Origin: Phylloscopus collybita
Lineage: Eukaryota > Chordata > Aves > Passeriformes > Phylloscopidae
DNA length: 64,000 nt
Direction: 5' to 3'
Assembly (NCBI GenBank): GCA_027886175.1
Contig: JAJNNQ010000142.1
Span: 378,501 to 442,500 of the forward strand
The notes under the pieces are model-generated. The model had not been told where the DNA came from. It was given only the letters and a program-made list of their open reading frames with translations, and did no database searches. The position numbers were made by a program, and so were the translations under genes. Of this stretch, positions 31,931 to 42,680 are shown in pieces (the stretch's first letter is position 1; each line of letters starts with the position of its first letter).

Positions 31931-32214
31931 GGTTTTGTTTCTGCTGTTCCCAAACAGCCCCGGGGTTTTGCTCAGAGCAGGGCTGGCTCAGCAGAGCAGA
32001 GAATCCCCAACCCCGCAGTGCTGGGGAGGAGAGCAGGGCTGGAGCTCTCACAGCCTCCCTGCTCCGCCCTTTGCTGCCCTTCCAGAGGCACCCAGAGGGA
32101 TCCAGATGAAAGAAATAGAGAGCCCCAGGTTATGCACTCCCAAGTTGTACTGTTATACTGTTTTGCTGTAAAATTAAAGTTGCACTGTTACTTACCTGTT
32201 TTAAACTGGTCATG

Positions 32215-32803
32215 TTGAATCTGTACCCCTGAATTTCTGCTTGTTATGTCCCAAGTCCTGTATCCTTTCTCCCTGAATTCTGGGTTTTCCCCTCTCCATC
32301 GGGTAAAAAGCCTGCCGGCACTTCCTGCTATCCCCCTGCTGCTCCCTGCCGCCTGCCGTCGAGCTGCGGACACCGCCCAGTATGGAAATCAGGGAACTCC
32401 CATGGTGCCTGGCTGCGGCCGAAAGTCCAGTTGGACCTAGAAAAGCCCCTGGGACAGCGAGCCGACACAGAAACTGGACCTAAGAAGGACAAAACTGTGC
32501 GAAGCACACGTCTAGCTACCTGCAGGTAGCAGGTATTTTTTGTTACTTTCTCGCCATGACCTAAAAGGAACTGGAGAGAGGTGACCCCCCTGGACCACAC
32601 GAGCCAAAGTGATTCTATGGAAACCCCCGTGAGGAAGGAATCCCGACTCTGCAGCGTCTGCAGCAGATTTGACTGCGCCACCTCCTCTGTGGTGTTCACT
32701 GGGAGCAGCGGCGGCGTGCGCAGCCCCTCGGGCCCCCTACCCAGAGCTGATTTCTAGTAAAGGCCTTTCAAAGGAGCTGGTCTCCTGGCCCATTTATAGC
32801 ACA
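32215..32803 (+). mobile_element. LTR-like block, single copy in window (LTR-H)
   Basis: Begins near TGTTGAATCTGTACCCC and ends TTTATAGCACA, consistent with TG...CA. It contains CATCGGGTAAAAAGCC (TATA-like, near 32298) and an AGTAAAGGCCTTTC polyadenylation-type signal near 32756. The composition, with GC-rich U3/R and CGAC/CGAA motifs, is unlike its neighbours. I found no target duplication and no second copy, so the identification rests on layout alone. Confidence 0.5.
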
Positions 32804-32814
32804 GAGGGATCCAG

Positions 32815-33090
32815 ATTGACCATGGAATCCATGGGATGACCAGGAATGACCACGGAATGACCACAGAATGATCATGGGATGGCCATGGAATGACCATGGA
32901 ATGACCGCAGAATGGCCACAGAATGACCATGGGATGGCCATGGAATGACCACAGAATGGCCATGGGATAACCAAGGGATGATGAGGAAGAGACACAGAAT
33001 GACCACGGGATGCCCATGGAATGACCACAGAATGGCCACAGAATTGCCCCGGGATGACCACAGGCTGACCACGGGCTGACCACGGGCTGC
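32815..33090. repeat. Minisatellite, ~12-bp unit
   Basis: Units are variants of GAATGACCATGG, GGATGGCCATGG and GAATGACCACA, repeated about 20 times. It directly precedes the 2.4-kb array after about 100 bp of GC-rich sequence. Confidence 0.92.
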
Positions 33091-33197
33091 CCTCTGCGGG
33101 CTGTGTCCCGTGCCCGGAGTGCAGGCAGCCGGCCCAGCCCAGCATTTGCAATCCTGCCGAGCCTGGCCTTGCTCAGGGCGCTGCCTGCGAGCTCCCG

Positions 33198-35590
33198 CAG
33201 CTCTCTCTGCACAAACAGCTCTCTCTGCACAAACAGCACTCTGCACAAACAGCTCTCTCTGCACAAACAGCACTCTGCACAAACAGCTCTCTCTGCACAA
33301 ACAGCACTCTGCACAAACAGCTCTCTCTGCACAAACAGCACTCTCTGCACAAACAGCTCTCTCTGCACAAACAGCACTCTGCACAAACAGCACTCTGCAC
33401 AGACAGCACTCTCTGCACAAGCAGCTCTCTGCACAGACAGCACTCTCTGCACAAACAGCTCTCTGCACAAACAGCACTCTGCACAAACAGCTCTCTCTGC
33501 ACAAACAGCACTCTGCACAAACAGCTCTCTCTGCACAAACAGCACTCTGCACAAACAGCTCTCTCTGCACAAACAGCACTCTCTGCACAAACAGCTCTCT
33601 CTGCACAAACAGCACTCTGCACAAACAGCACTCTCTGCACAAGCAGCTCTCTCTGCACAGACAGCTCTCTCTGCACAGACAGCACTCTCTGCACAAACAG
33701 CACTCTGCACAAGCAGCTCTCTGCACAGACAGCTCTCTCTGCACAAACAGCACTCTCTGCACAAGCAGCACTCTCTGCACAAGCAGCACTCTGCACAAAC
33801 AGCACTCTCTGCACAGACAGCTCTCTCTGCACAAACAGCACTCTCTGCACAGACAGCTCTCTCTGCACAAACAGCTCTCTCTGCACAAACAGCACTCTCT
33901 GCACAGACAGCTCTCTCTGCACAAACAGCTCTCTCTGCACAGACAGCTCTCTCTGCACAGACAGCACTCTCTGCACAAACAGCACTCTCTGCACAGACAG
34001 CTCTCTCTGCACAAACAGCTCTCTCTGCACAAACAGCACTCTCTGCACAGACAGCTCTCTCTGCACAAACAGCTCTCTCTGCACAGACAGCTCTCTCTGC
34101 ACAGACAGCTCTCTCTGCACAAGCAGCACTCTCTGCACAGACAGCACTCTCTGCACAGACAGCACTCTCTGCACAAACAGCACTCTGCACAAGCAGCACT
34201 CTCTGCACAAACAGCTCTCTCTGCACAAACAGCACTCTGCACAAACAGCTCTCTCTGCACAAACAGCACTCTGCACAAACAGCTCTCTCTGCACAAACAG
34301 CACTCTGCACAAACAGCTCTCTCTGCACAAACAGCACTCTCTGCACAAACAGCTCTCTCTGCACAAACAGCACTCTGCACAAACAGCACTCTCTGCACAA
34401 GCAGCTCTCTCTGCACAGACAGCTCTCTCTGCACAGACAGCACTCTCTGCACAAACAGCACTCTGCACAAGCAGCTCTCTGCACAGACAGCACTCTCTGC
34501 ACAGACAGCTCTCTCTGCACAAACAGCACTCTCTGCACAAGCAGCACTCTCTGCACAAGCAGCACTCTGCACAAACAGCACTCTCTGCACAGACAGCTCT
34601 CTCTGCACAAACAGCACTCTCTGCACAGACAGCTCTCTCTGCACAAACAGCTCTCTCTGCACAAACAGCACTCTCTGCACAGACAGCTCTCTCTGCACAA
34701 ACAGCACTCTCTGCACAAGCAGCACTCTCTGCACAGACAGCACTCTCTGCACAGACAGCACTCTCTGCACAAACAGCACTCTGCACAAGCAGCACTCTCT
34801 GCACAAACAGCACTCTCTGCACAGACAGCTCTCTCTGCACAGACAGCACTCTCTGCACAAACAGCACTCTCTGCACAAGCAGCACTCTCTGCACAAACAG
34901 CACTCTCTGCACAAGCAGCACTCTCTGCACAAGCAGCACTCTCTGCACAAACAGCACTCTCTGCACAAGCAGCTCTCTGCACAAACAGCACTCTCTGCAC
35001 AAGCAGCTCTCTCTGCACAAACAGCACTCTCTGCACAGACAGCTCTCTCTGCACAGACAGCTCTCTCTGCACAAGCAGCACTCTCTGCACAAACAGCACT
35101 CTCTGCACAAACAGCACTCTCTGCACAAGCAGCACTCTCTGCACAAGCAGCACTCTCTGCACAAACAGCACTCTCTGCACAAGCAGCACTCTCTGCACAA
35201 ACAGCACTCTCTGCACAAGCAGCACTCTCTGCACAAGCAGCACTCTCTGCACAAACAGCACTCTCTGCACAAGCAGCTCTCTGCACAAGCAGCACTCTCT
35301 GCACAAGCAGCACTCTCTGCACAGACAGCACTCTCTGCACAAACAGCACTCTCTGCACAAGCAGCTCTCTGCACAAGCAGCACTCTCTGCACAGACAGCT
35401 CTCTCTGCACAAGCAGCACTCTCTGCACAAGCAGCTCTCTCTGCACAAGCAGCACTCTCTGCACAAGCAGCTCTCTCTGCACAAACAGCTCTCTCTGCAC
35501 AGACAGCTCTCTCTGCACAAGCAGCTCTCTCTGCACAAACAGCACTCTCTGCACAAGCAGCTCTCTGCACAAGCAGCTCTCTCTGCCCTT
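33198..35590. repeat. 2.4-kb minisatellite with 16- and 18-bp units and higher-order structure
   Basis: About 135 units of the type CTCTCTGCACAAACAGCA. Three sites vary: the loss or gain of one CT (16 or 18 bp), CAGCA against CAGCT, and ACAAACAG/ACAGACAG/ACAAGCAG. The unit has no stop codon in any of its six frames, so frames of about 800-1030 codons appear on both strands; none has a start context, codon bias or unique domain. The left part is built largely of 34-bp dimers (18+16). The right part is nearly all 18-bp units rich in ACAAGCAG. A block near 33480-33905 recurs near 34240-34690. Confidence 0.95.
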
Positions 35591-35845
35591 GGCTTTGCTG
35601 ATCCCCGGCTCGCCCGGGGCCACGCTTCACCTTCCCGAGGAGCAGCTCTCCGCAGCCTCCCCAGTGCCTGCCGCAGAGAGAGGTTTTTAAACTCCGGCAG
35701 GATGAAAGGCAGCGGAGCAGGGGCTGCTCCAGGGCAGGGCAGGACGGGGGGATTTCTGTGCCCACCCTGCGAGGCACGCAGAGGTCAGGCTGTCCTGCCT
35801 CCAGCTCTGACCCTGTCTGTGCTCGCTGCTGTTGGAGCTTGTCTC
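35591..35845. other. Non-coding GC-rich sequence
   Basis: Between the array and the LTR-C cluster. Nothing recognised. Confidence 0.4.
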
Positions 35846-36214
35846 GGACACACGACACAAAGAAGTGACACCCACACGCTGAGGTGTTTAAAGCAGAAAA
35901 GAGAGCAGTTTATTGTTGTCTGGGGGTTTTGCTGCTCTCCTCTGCCTTTTTAAGAAGTTCTTTTAAAGTTCTATTTCAGCCTTTTGTGTTTACCTCTTGC
36001 AACGGAGTCAGACACGATTTTACATCAACAACTTTCTTATTATTAACTTACCGTTATTGTGACTGTCTAACCATGTTTACATTCTTCTTATAAGGAGGAG
36101 GCTGCTGATGGGCTGTTGGGTTGCCCAGTGTGGTTGGAGAGGAAGATTTTCTTCCTCCAATCCACGGTCACTGCTGGAATTCTATAAATGTTGACGTTTG
36201 TACATAAACTGTAG
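35846..36214 (+). mobile_element. LTR-C unit 1 of tandem cluster
   Basis: It begins CACACGACACAAAGAAGTG, passes CAGTTTATTGTTGTCTGGGG, ACATCAACAACTTTC and TTGGAGAGGAAGATTTTC, and ends ATTCTATAAATGTTGACG and ACATAAACTGTAG. Unit 2 follows head-to-tail with a 366-bp offset. No coding remnants. Confidence 0.8.
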
Positions 36215-36569
36215 CACACGACACAAAGAAATGGCACCCACACGCTGAGGTGTTTAAAGCAGGAAGGAGAGCAGTTTATTGTTGTCTGGGGTTTTTGCTG
36301 TTCTCGTCTCTTTCAGAAGTTTTTTTTTTTTTTAAGTTTTATTTTAGCTTTTTGTGTTTACCTTTTGCAATGGAGCCAGACACGATTTTACATCAACAAC
36401 TTCTCTTGTTATTGTAACCATCCAACCACGTTTGCATTCTCCTCATAAAGAGGAGGCTGCTGATGGGCTGTTGGGTCGGCCAGTGTGGTTGGAGAGGAAG
36501 ATTTTCCTCCTCCAATCCACGGTCACTGCTGGAATTCTATAAATGTTGAAGTTTGTAAATGAACTGCAG
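36215..36569 (+). mobile_element. LTR-C unit 2 of tandem cluster
   Basis: Same order of motifs as unit 1, with 355 bp to the next start. Units share the CACACGACACAAAG junction, so adjacent copies look like products of unequal exchange between LTRs rather than independent insertions. Confidence 0.8.
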
Positions 36570-36642
36570 CACACGACACAAAGAAATGACACCCACACGT
36601 TGAGATGTCCAAGGCAGGAAAGGGGCAGTTTATTTACAACTT
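36570..36642 (+). mobile_element. LTR-C unit 3, first ~70 bp only
   Basis: CACACGACACAAAGAAATGAC continues through GAGATGTCCAAGGCAGG to GGGGCAGTTTATTTAC and then gives way to the left arm of a large inverted repeat. Confidence 0.75.
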
Positions 36643-36654
36643 CAGTACTTTTTT

Positions 36655-36828
36655 TATTTTTTCCTTTTTGTTATTTCGGTCTTTGTGCTGCACAGAATTT
36701 TAAATTCCTCCATCTGCTCCGCTCCCTCCTCACCTGGGGCTGGCAGAACCCCTGCCATCGGGACTGCCAATATCCCTGTTCTTCCCCAATTCCTGAACTC
36801 TTAGAGGAATGGAGATTGCAGCCACTGG
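36655..36828 (+). repeat. Left arm of a ~170-bp inverted repeat
   Basis: TTTGTTATTTCGGTCTTTGTG to ATTGCAGCCACTGGG. Its reverse complement is found at 37331-37500 with about 10 differences. Between the arms lie the inverted LTR-C copy and about 180 bp of other sequence. Confidence 0.9.
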
Positions 36829-37135
36829 GTGTCATTTCTTTGTGTCGTGTGCTGCAGTTTATTTACAAACTTCAACATTTATCAAATTCCAGCAGTGACC
36901 GTGGATTGGAGGGGGAAAATCTTCCTCTCTAACCACACTGGGCAACCCAAGAGCCCATCAGCAGCCTCCTCCTTGTGAGAAGAGTGTAAAGGTGGTTGGA
37001 TGGTTACAATAACAAGAAAGTTGTTGATGTAAAATGGTGTCTGACTCCATTGCAAAAGGTAAACACAAAAATGTAAAATAAAACTTTTAAAATAACTTCT
37101 TAAAAAGACAGAGGAGAACAGCAAAACCCCAAAGA
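36826..37135 (-). mobile_element. LTR-C copy, inverted
   Basis: GGGTGTCATTTCTTTGTGTC leads into GCAGTTTATTTACAAACTTC and continues as the reverse complement of units 1 and 2, to GACAGAGGAGAACAGCAAAACC. It lies inside the inverted repeat. Confidence 0.8.
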
Positions 37136-37330
37136 AGAGAAGCTGGAATCTTTTCCTCCCTCCCCACCCTGTGTGGGGTTAAAGAAGCGTTGGGAGTTTT
37201 TGTGTTTGGGGTGTGTCAAAGGAGAGGGCAGCGGGTTTTGCTCGCAGCAGAGAAACATTCTCCATTTTAGGTGTTTTTATGGCTTTTTATTCCCTTTTCC
37301 ACCCATGCAAAGGCCTTTCCCAGGTAAGGC

Positions 37331-37521
37331 CCAGTGGCTGCAATCTCTATTCCTCTTAGAGTTCAGGAATTGGGGAAGAACAGGGATATTGGCAGCCCTG
37401 ATAGGAGAGGTTCTGCCAGCCCCAGGTGAGGAGGGAGTGGAGCAGATGGAGGAATTTAAAATTCTGTGCAGCACAAAGACCTTGAAATAACGAAAAGGCA
37501 AAAAAAAAAAAAAAAAAAAAA
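37331..37521 (-). repeat. Right arm of inverted repeat, ending in poly(A)
   Basis: GCCCAGTGGCTGCAATCTC to GACCTTGAAATAACGAAAAGG is the complement of 36655-36828. It is followed by A20 at about 37502-37521; the left arm is preceded by a T-rich stretch (TACTTTTTTTATTTTTTCC), so the A/T tail is part of both arms. Confidence 0.9.
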
Positions 37522-37985
37522 TCAAAATACGAACTGACTCCTCCAGTGCATCTTCAGGCAGGGAAAAATAGGATGCAATTAAGTTCTTCCACCAAGGCTG
37601 CAGTCCCTCTAATGATAAGCTTTAAACGAGCAGCTTAATGAAATGTCACAAGGACAGGGCTGGAACAATCCCCAGGTCCTGGCAGCTGAGCAGAGCTGCA
37701 CCTGACGGAGGAGAAATTACAGGGGTGGAGATGAAAAGGGAGCCTTGTCCCTGCTGTAAACCACTGGAAGCACTGGTGTTGGACCACAGAAGGATTTAGC
37801 TCTGGAATTTTAAACAGGAACAACCCCCAAAAAGCAAAGATTTGAGTGAAAAGCAGCCAAGCTGCACTCCCAGTGGGATTTTCCCATTGGATTGTTGGTA
37901 GTTCCCTTTAACTCTGCCCGTGATGTTTTGCCAGCCCTCAGGGTGGTGGGGCTGGGAAATTCCCGGGTTTTGGAGGCAGAGAGTG
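37522..37985. other. Non-coding unique sequence
   Basis: Nothing recognised. Confidence 0.4.
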
Positions 37986-37990
37986 CCCAC

Positions 37991-38592
37991 TGTGCTGGTT
38001 TGAAAGCAAAACCAGTGAGACTCCCAGTCAGAGATACAACTGAATAGGAGAAGAGAGGAAAAAAGGTAAAATAAAATAAATGGAACAATACAACCTGACA
38101 CCCTGTTGGTCAGGGTGCTGGGAGCAGTCCAAAAGTGAGTCCTCCTGGAGTGGCAGAGGTGGTTCTGGTGGAGCAGAGATGATCCTGTAGAACAAGGGTC
38201 CAGTGATGGTGAGAAGGGTCCAGGGATGGTGAGAAGGGCCCAGTCTTCCTCCAGGAATCTGGTGGTACCAGATCTCTTGTGCTCCTGCATCTCAGTTTTT
38301 ATCCAGGTGGGAATGGTTGGCTCCTCCCACTGGGTGGAGCATCTCACACTGGGATGTGTCCTGTCCTGAGTGAGCCTCAATGGCCCATCAGCAGAAAATA
38401 TCCCCTGGAGGGAGGACAGGGGTGACAGAGATAACAAACACTGCCCCACCTGGTTTATCAGCTGGGCCAGGATCAGAAGGCACCCGCCTCTCTCCCCCCA
38501 GAGTTACAAGAGATAAAGAAAAAAAACATCTCCCCAGCTGCTTTTAACAAATGAAAATAGAATACACATCTTTGGTTCTATAACCCAAGACA
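37991..38592 (-). mobile_element. Complete solo LTR-A subfamily copy (602 bp) with perfect target duplication
   Basis: It starts TGTGCTGGTTTGAAAGC and ends TATAACCCAAGACA. CCCAC flanks it on both sides (37986-37990 and 38593-38597). It is shorter than other LTR-A copies because the U5-like part (AAATTATAATTTTGC) is replaced by a different 5' segment and the VNTR has only two full units (38194, 38214). It shares its U3 part with the other LTR-A copies, so the two LTR types look recombinant. Confidence 0.92.
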
Positions 38593-38597
38593 CCCAC

Positions 38598-38999
38598 AGA
38601 GCTGCTCCTCCCTCCCCAGGAGCAGGGAGGTTCAGGAATTGCTCCTCCTTCAGAGAGAGGTGGTGGTTGTTTTGTGCAGCTCCCTGCCCCAAGCCCTTCC
38701 CTCTGTGGTGCTCGGGTGCTCTGCCTTCCTCTCTCTTTCCCAATGAACCAATAATTTCATTTCCTCAGGACACCGAGAGTCACCTTCGGGCTCTGCTCCC
38801 AAAATACCCAGGCCAGTGACTCCCTGTTCTCCCTTTCTGGATCAGGGCTGGGAATAATGAGGACTTTTGGTCAAACCTCATCCAGGAAGGGTCAGAGGGG
38901 GTTGCTTGGTGCAGTCAGAGCTGAGAAAGCAGGAGGGCAGCAGGGAGTGAAATTCCCACATTTGGGAGAGCAGGATGGGCACAGGGCTGGGCTGAAGGA
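38598..38999. other. Non-coding unique sequence
   Basis: Nothing recognised. Confidence 0.4.
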
Positions 39000-39545
39000 T
39001 CCCCCCAGTCCTTCCCTGGACCCCCCAGTCCTTGCCTGGATCACCTCAAACCTTCCCTGGATCCCCTCAATCCCTCCCTGGATCCCCCAAGCCCTGCCTA
39101 GATCCTCCCAGTCTTTCCCTGGATCTCCTCAATCCTTCCCTGGATCCCCCCCTGGATCCTCCCCCGCCCCCAATCTCTGGATCTCCCCAATCCCTGCCTG
39201 GATCCTCCAATCCTTCCCTGGATCCCTCAATCCTTCTCTGGATCCCCTCAACCCTTCCCTGGACACCCCCAGTCCCTCCCTGGACCCTCCCAATCCTTCC
39301 CTGGATCCCCCAGTCCTTCCCTGGACCCCTCAATCCTTAATTGGGTCCCCTGGATCCCCCCATGGATCCCCCAATCCCCCCCTGGATCCCCCTCAATCCC
39401 TGGATCCCCCCAATCCCTGGATCCCCCAATCCCCCCTGGATCCCCCAGTCCCCCCCTGGATCCCCCAATCCCTGGATCTCCCCAGTCCCCCCCTGGATCC
39501 CCCAATCCCTGGATCCCCCCCAATCCCTGGATCCCCCAGTCCCTG
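39000..39545. repeat. Minisatellite, ~19-bp unit, about 28 copies
   Basis: Units are variants of TCCCTGGATCCCCCAATCC. The first half has CTTCCCTGGA units, the second half mostly CCCTGGATCCCCCAAT. Proline-rich and G-rich frames across it are artefacts. Confidence 0.95.
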
Positions 39546-39859
39546 CCCTGCTCTCTCTGAGCTGGGGCTCTGGTGGCTGTGGCTGTTTGGGACGGGGATT
39601 TTCAGCGGGCATTTGGTCCCTGTGAGATCTCCTGCTCCCTCCCCTCCTCCGCAGGCCCTGCCAGCCCCACACCAGGACAAAACCAGGACAAAACCAGGAC
39701 AAAACCAGGTGAAAAAGCACCCAACGAGCAGCAAATCCTCCTGGAGCACATCAGCAGCTTCCTGGGTTTTGCCCTACCTTGGAATAAAATTCACCCAGCA
39801 CAGCTCCCCCGGGGGCAGGAGAGGAACTGTGAATTCATTTCTTTTGACGACCACGTCCA

Positions 39860-40050
39860 CCTGCTTTGCACAGGGAAAAAAAAAATAAAAAGAAAAAAAA
39901 AAAGAAAAAGAAAAAAAAACCCCTATATTTAGAATGCATAATGCAAGCATATCATCTTCTAAACAAGAAAGTAGGGCACATCCTCAGCCAGGATGAAAAG
40001 AAAATGGGGAGGGAAAAAAAAAAGAAAAAAGAAAAAAAAGAAAGCCAAGC
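39860..40050. repeat. A-rich low-complexity stretch
   Basis: Runs of A broken by single G or T at 39869-39919 and again at 40013-40043, with about 90 bp of ordinary sequence between. Confidence 0.85.
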
Positions 40051-40267
40051 CTGCATTAGGAGGTGGGAGCTGGCTCCCACATAAATGCAGTGTCAAGCTG
40101 GCAGCTCTCTCTCTAATAACAGTCATGTAAATACAAACACAAACATCCCCGCTGCACGCTTCGCATCAACGCAGCGACACGGAACAAAAAGGGTGACAGA
40201 AAATAAAATAAATAAAAAGTGATGAATGTTTCCCGCCTGCCTGGCACAGAGTGAGGGAAAACCTGAC

Positions 40268-40722
40268 GGGTTCTGGGATTCTGGGATTGTCTGATTCTGG
40301 AATTCTGGGATTCTGTAAATCTGGGATTCTGGGATTCTGTAATTCTGCGATTCCGTGAGTCTGTGATTCTCTGATTCTGGGATTCTGGGATCCTGTGATT
40401 CTGGGATTTTGGGGTTCTGGGATTCAGTGATTCTCTGAATCTGTGATTCTATAATTCTGTGATTCTGGAATTCTGGGATTCTGTAAATCTGGGATTCTGG
40501 GATTCTCTGAATCTGTGATTCTCTCATTCTGTGATTCTGTAATTCTGTGATTCTGTGGATTTGGGATTCTGTGATTCTGAGACAGTAATTCAGTGATAAT
40601 GTGAATCAAGGATTCTCTGATTGTGTGACTCTATAATTCAGTGATCCTGTAATTCAGTGATTCAATGATTCTGTAATTCTGTAATTCTCTGTAATTCTGT
40701 AATTCTCTGATTCTGGGATCCC
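40268..40722 (-). repeat. GATTCTGT/GATTCTGG array, probably expanded from a CR1 tail
   Basis: About 55 copies of 8-9 bp units (GATTCTGTG, AATTCTGTA, GATTCTGGG). CR1 elements end in ATTCTATG-type octamers. Here the array is far longer than a normal CR1 tail and no CR1 body is visible on either side, so its origin and strand are inferred. Confidence 0.7.
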
Positions 40723-41679
40723 CCTGAGGTTTCCTCCTTGCTCCCAGGACTCTCCTCCCTCCCCAGCTCCCTCCTGAAGAGCCAGCTGCCGGATCCTGGT
40801 GCTGCTCCATCCCTTGGGTCTGGCTTGGCTGTCCCTGGCAGGGGCTGTGGCCGCTCTGGAGGCTGCAGGAACGTTCTGGATCCCAGACCAGCCCAAGGGC
40901 CCTGCAGCACACACAGCACCACACACCAGTGTGCCCCCATCAGCGCCCAGGGATGGAATTCAGGGCAGCACTTGGGGCCAGCACAGCCTGGATGCTGGCG
41001 GATATTTGGAGTGGAAAACGCTTGGCGTTGAGTCCCGAGGATGCTGGTTCAGGAACACAAGGAAATTTTGGCAGAGCCTCACCTCAGCTCATCTCCAGCT
41101 GGCCCCACCAGCTCCCGGGGCTGCTGGGGCCACTTCCAAACCAGCACACCCTTTAATTTCTCCACCATTTGTTATGCCTGCTGCACTTTGCCATGAATAA
41201 ATCAGGACCTCAGGTTTTTCTGCTCTGGAGTGGAGCACAACCACGGATTCCTTGATGGAGGGAAAAAAAAAAAAAACAACCCTAAAAATTCCTATTTTTG
41301 TTCTCCTTCCTTGCTGCCCGGAGCTGTGCTCCCAGTCAATGGTCCCCGGTAGCTTGTTTGTTTAATTGATTGCATTGCTGTGTCAACCTGCCCACGCAGG
41401 AGCCTCAAATATTTGCAGAGTGGTGGAGCAGAGAGAGAGGGAGCTGGGCAGGGCTGGCTCCTCGTCACTGCACAGCTGCAGCTGCTGCCGTGGGCTCAGC
41501 GGGGACCCCGGCTATCCAAACACACCAAATTAATTAGGGTTGTGTCCATAAACCGCCGCTGCTTCCCTCAGGTTTGTGCAGGAATGTTCCCCGCCTGTGC
41601 TCAAACACGTTGATTAAACACTGCCGGGCTTCTGGAGCTCTCCTTGGTGCTGTCGAAGACTGGATTATCGCCGAGCCTC
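40723..41679. other. Non-coding unique sequence
   Basis: GC-rich to about 41170, then AT-rich with a short A run near 41261. No gene is supported. Confidence 0.45.
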
Positions 41680-42680
41680 AGCAGACAAATATTTGCCCTT
41701 TTGGCAGCAGCTGCTGCTCCCTCCCCTCCGGTTTTCCCTCTGCTGAGGCTCCCCCCGTGGGCAGCCGCCCCTTCTCGGTGGCTGAAATCCCTTTTCCAGC
41801 CACCCCTTTTCCAGGAGGCTGGAATCACCCCTGGGAAAGCAGGAAGGGGCTGCTGTGGCATTTTTTCATGTCTCCCACCCTGAGCTCAGATGAGGCCTTG
41901 GGCAGGGCTGGGGAAGGTGGGGTTGGTTTTAATTGCTGCTGAAGTTCAGAGGGGTTCTGCCCAGCTCTCCCTGCAGGTTTGTGCCCAAACAGCCCCAGGG
42001 GCCTTTGGCTCTGTCTCACCAGGCTGGGCATGGGCTGGAAGCTGCTCCTGAAGGGATGTGCTGTTGAAAACCAGATCGTTCCAGAGCCTCAGCTGGCAAA
42101 TTCATATTTAGAATTTATTTGATGTTTATTTCTGTTAAAATAAATAAATATTTGCTCTTTGGCAGGAGCTGCTGCTCCCTGCCCTCTGGTTTTCCCTCTG
42201 CTGAGGCTCCTCCCGTGGGCAGCCACCCCATCTCAGGGGTGCCACGAGGCTGGAATCACCCCTGGGAAAGCAGGAAGGGGCTGCTTTGTCATTTTTCACG
42301 TTGATTTTAATTGCTGCTGAAGTTCAGAGGAGTTCTGCCCAGCTCTCCCTGCAGGTTTGTGCCCAAACAGCCCCAGGGGGCTTTGGCTCTGTCTCACCAG
42401 GCTGGGCATGGGCTGGAAGCTGCTCCTGAAGGGATGTGCTGTTGAAAACCAGATTATTGCAGAGCCTCGGCAGGCAAATAAATGCTTAGAATTCGTTTAA
42501 TATTTATTTCTGTTAAAATAAATAAGTATTTGCTCTTTGGCAGGAGTTGCTGCTCCCTGCCCTCAGGTTTTCCCTCTGCTGAGGCTCCTCCTTTGGGCAG
42601 CCACCCCTTCACGGGGGTGCCAGGAGGTTGAAGTGACTCCTGGAAAATCAGGAAGGGGCTGCTTTGTCTACAAAATGTGG
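41680..42680. repeat. Tandem array, ~370-bp unit, about 2.7 copies
   Basis: Each unit contains GGTTTTCCCTCTGCTGAGGC, CCCGTGGGCAGCC, GGCTGGAATCACCCCTGGG, GTTTGTGCCCAAACAGCCCC, GGGATGTGCTGTTGAAAACC and TTTATTTCTGTTAAAATAAA. Unit starts fall near 41705, 42168 and 42540; the first has an extra ~90 bp. The unit carries TTAAAATAAATAAATA but does not look like an LTR. Confidence 0.92.

Noticed and set aside
32081..32110. Second exon for the signal-peptide frame after CTGCCCTTCCAG
   Set aside because: In phase 0 it gives only RHPEGSR before a stop. A processed protein of this size with one cysteine is not credible without transcripts.
32754..35858. Frames of about 800-1030 codons on both strands, cysteine- and alanine-rich
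   Set aside because: They are the minisatellite unit read in every frame. There is no unique domain, and equal-length frames on both strands argue against a gene.
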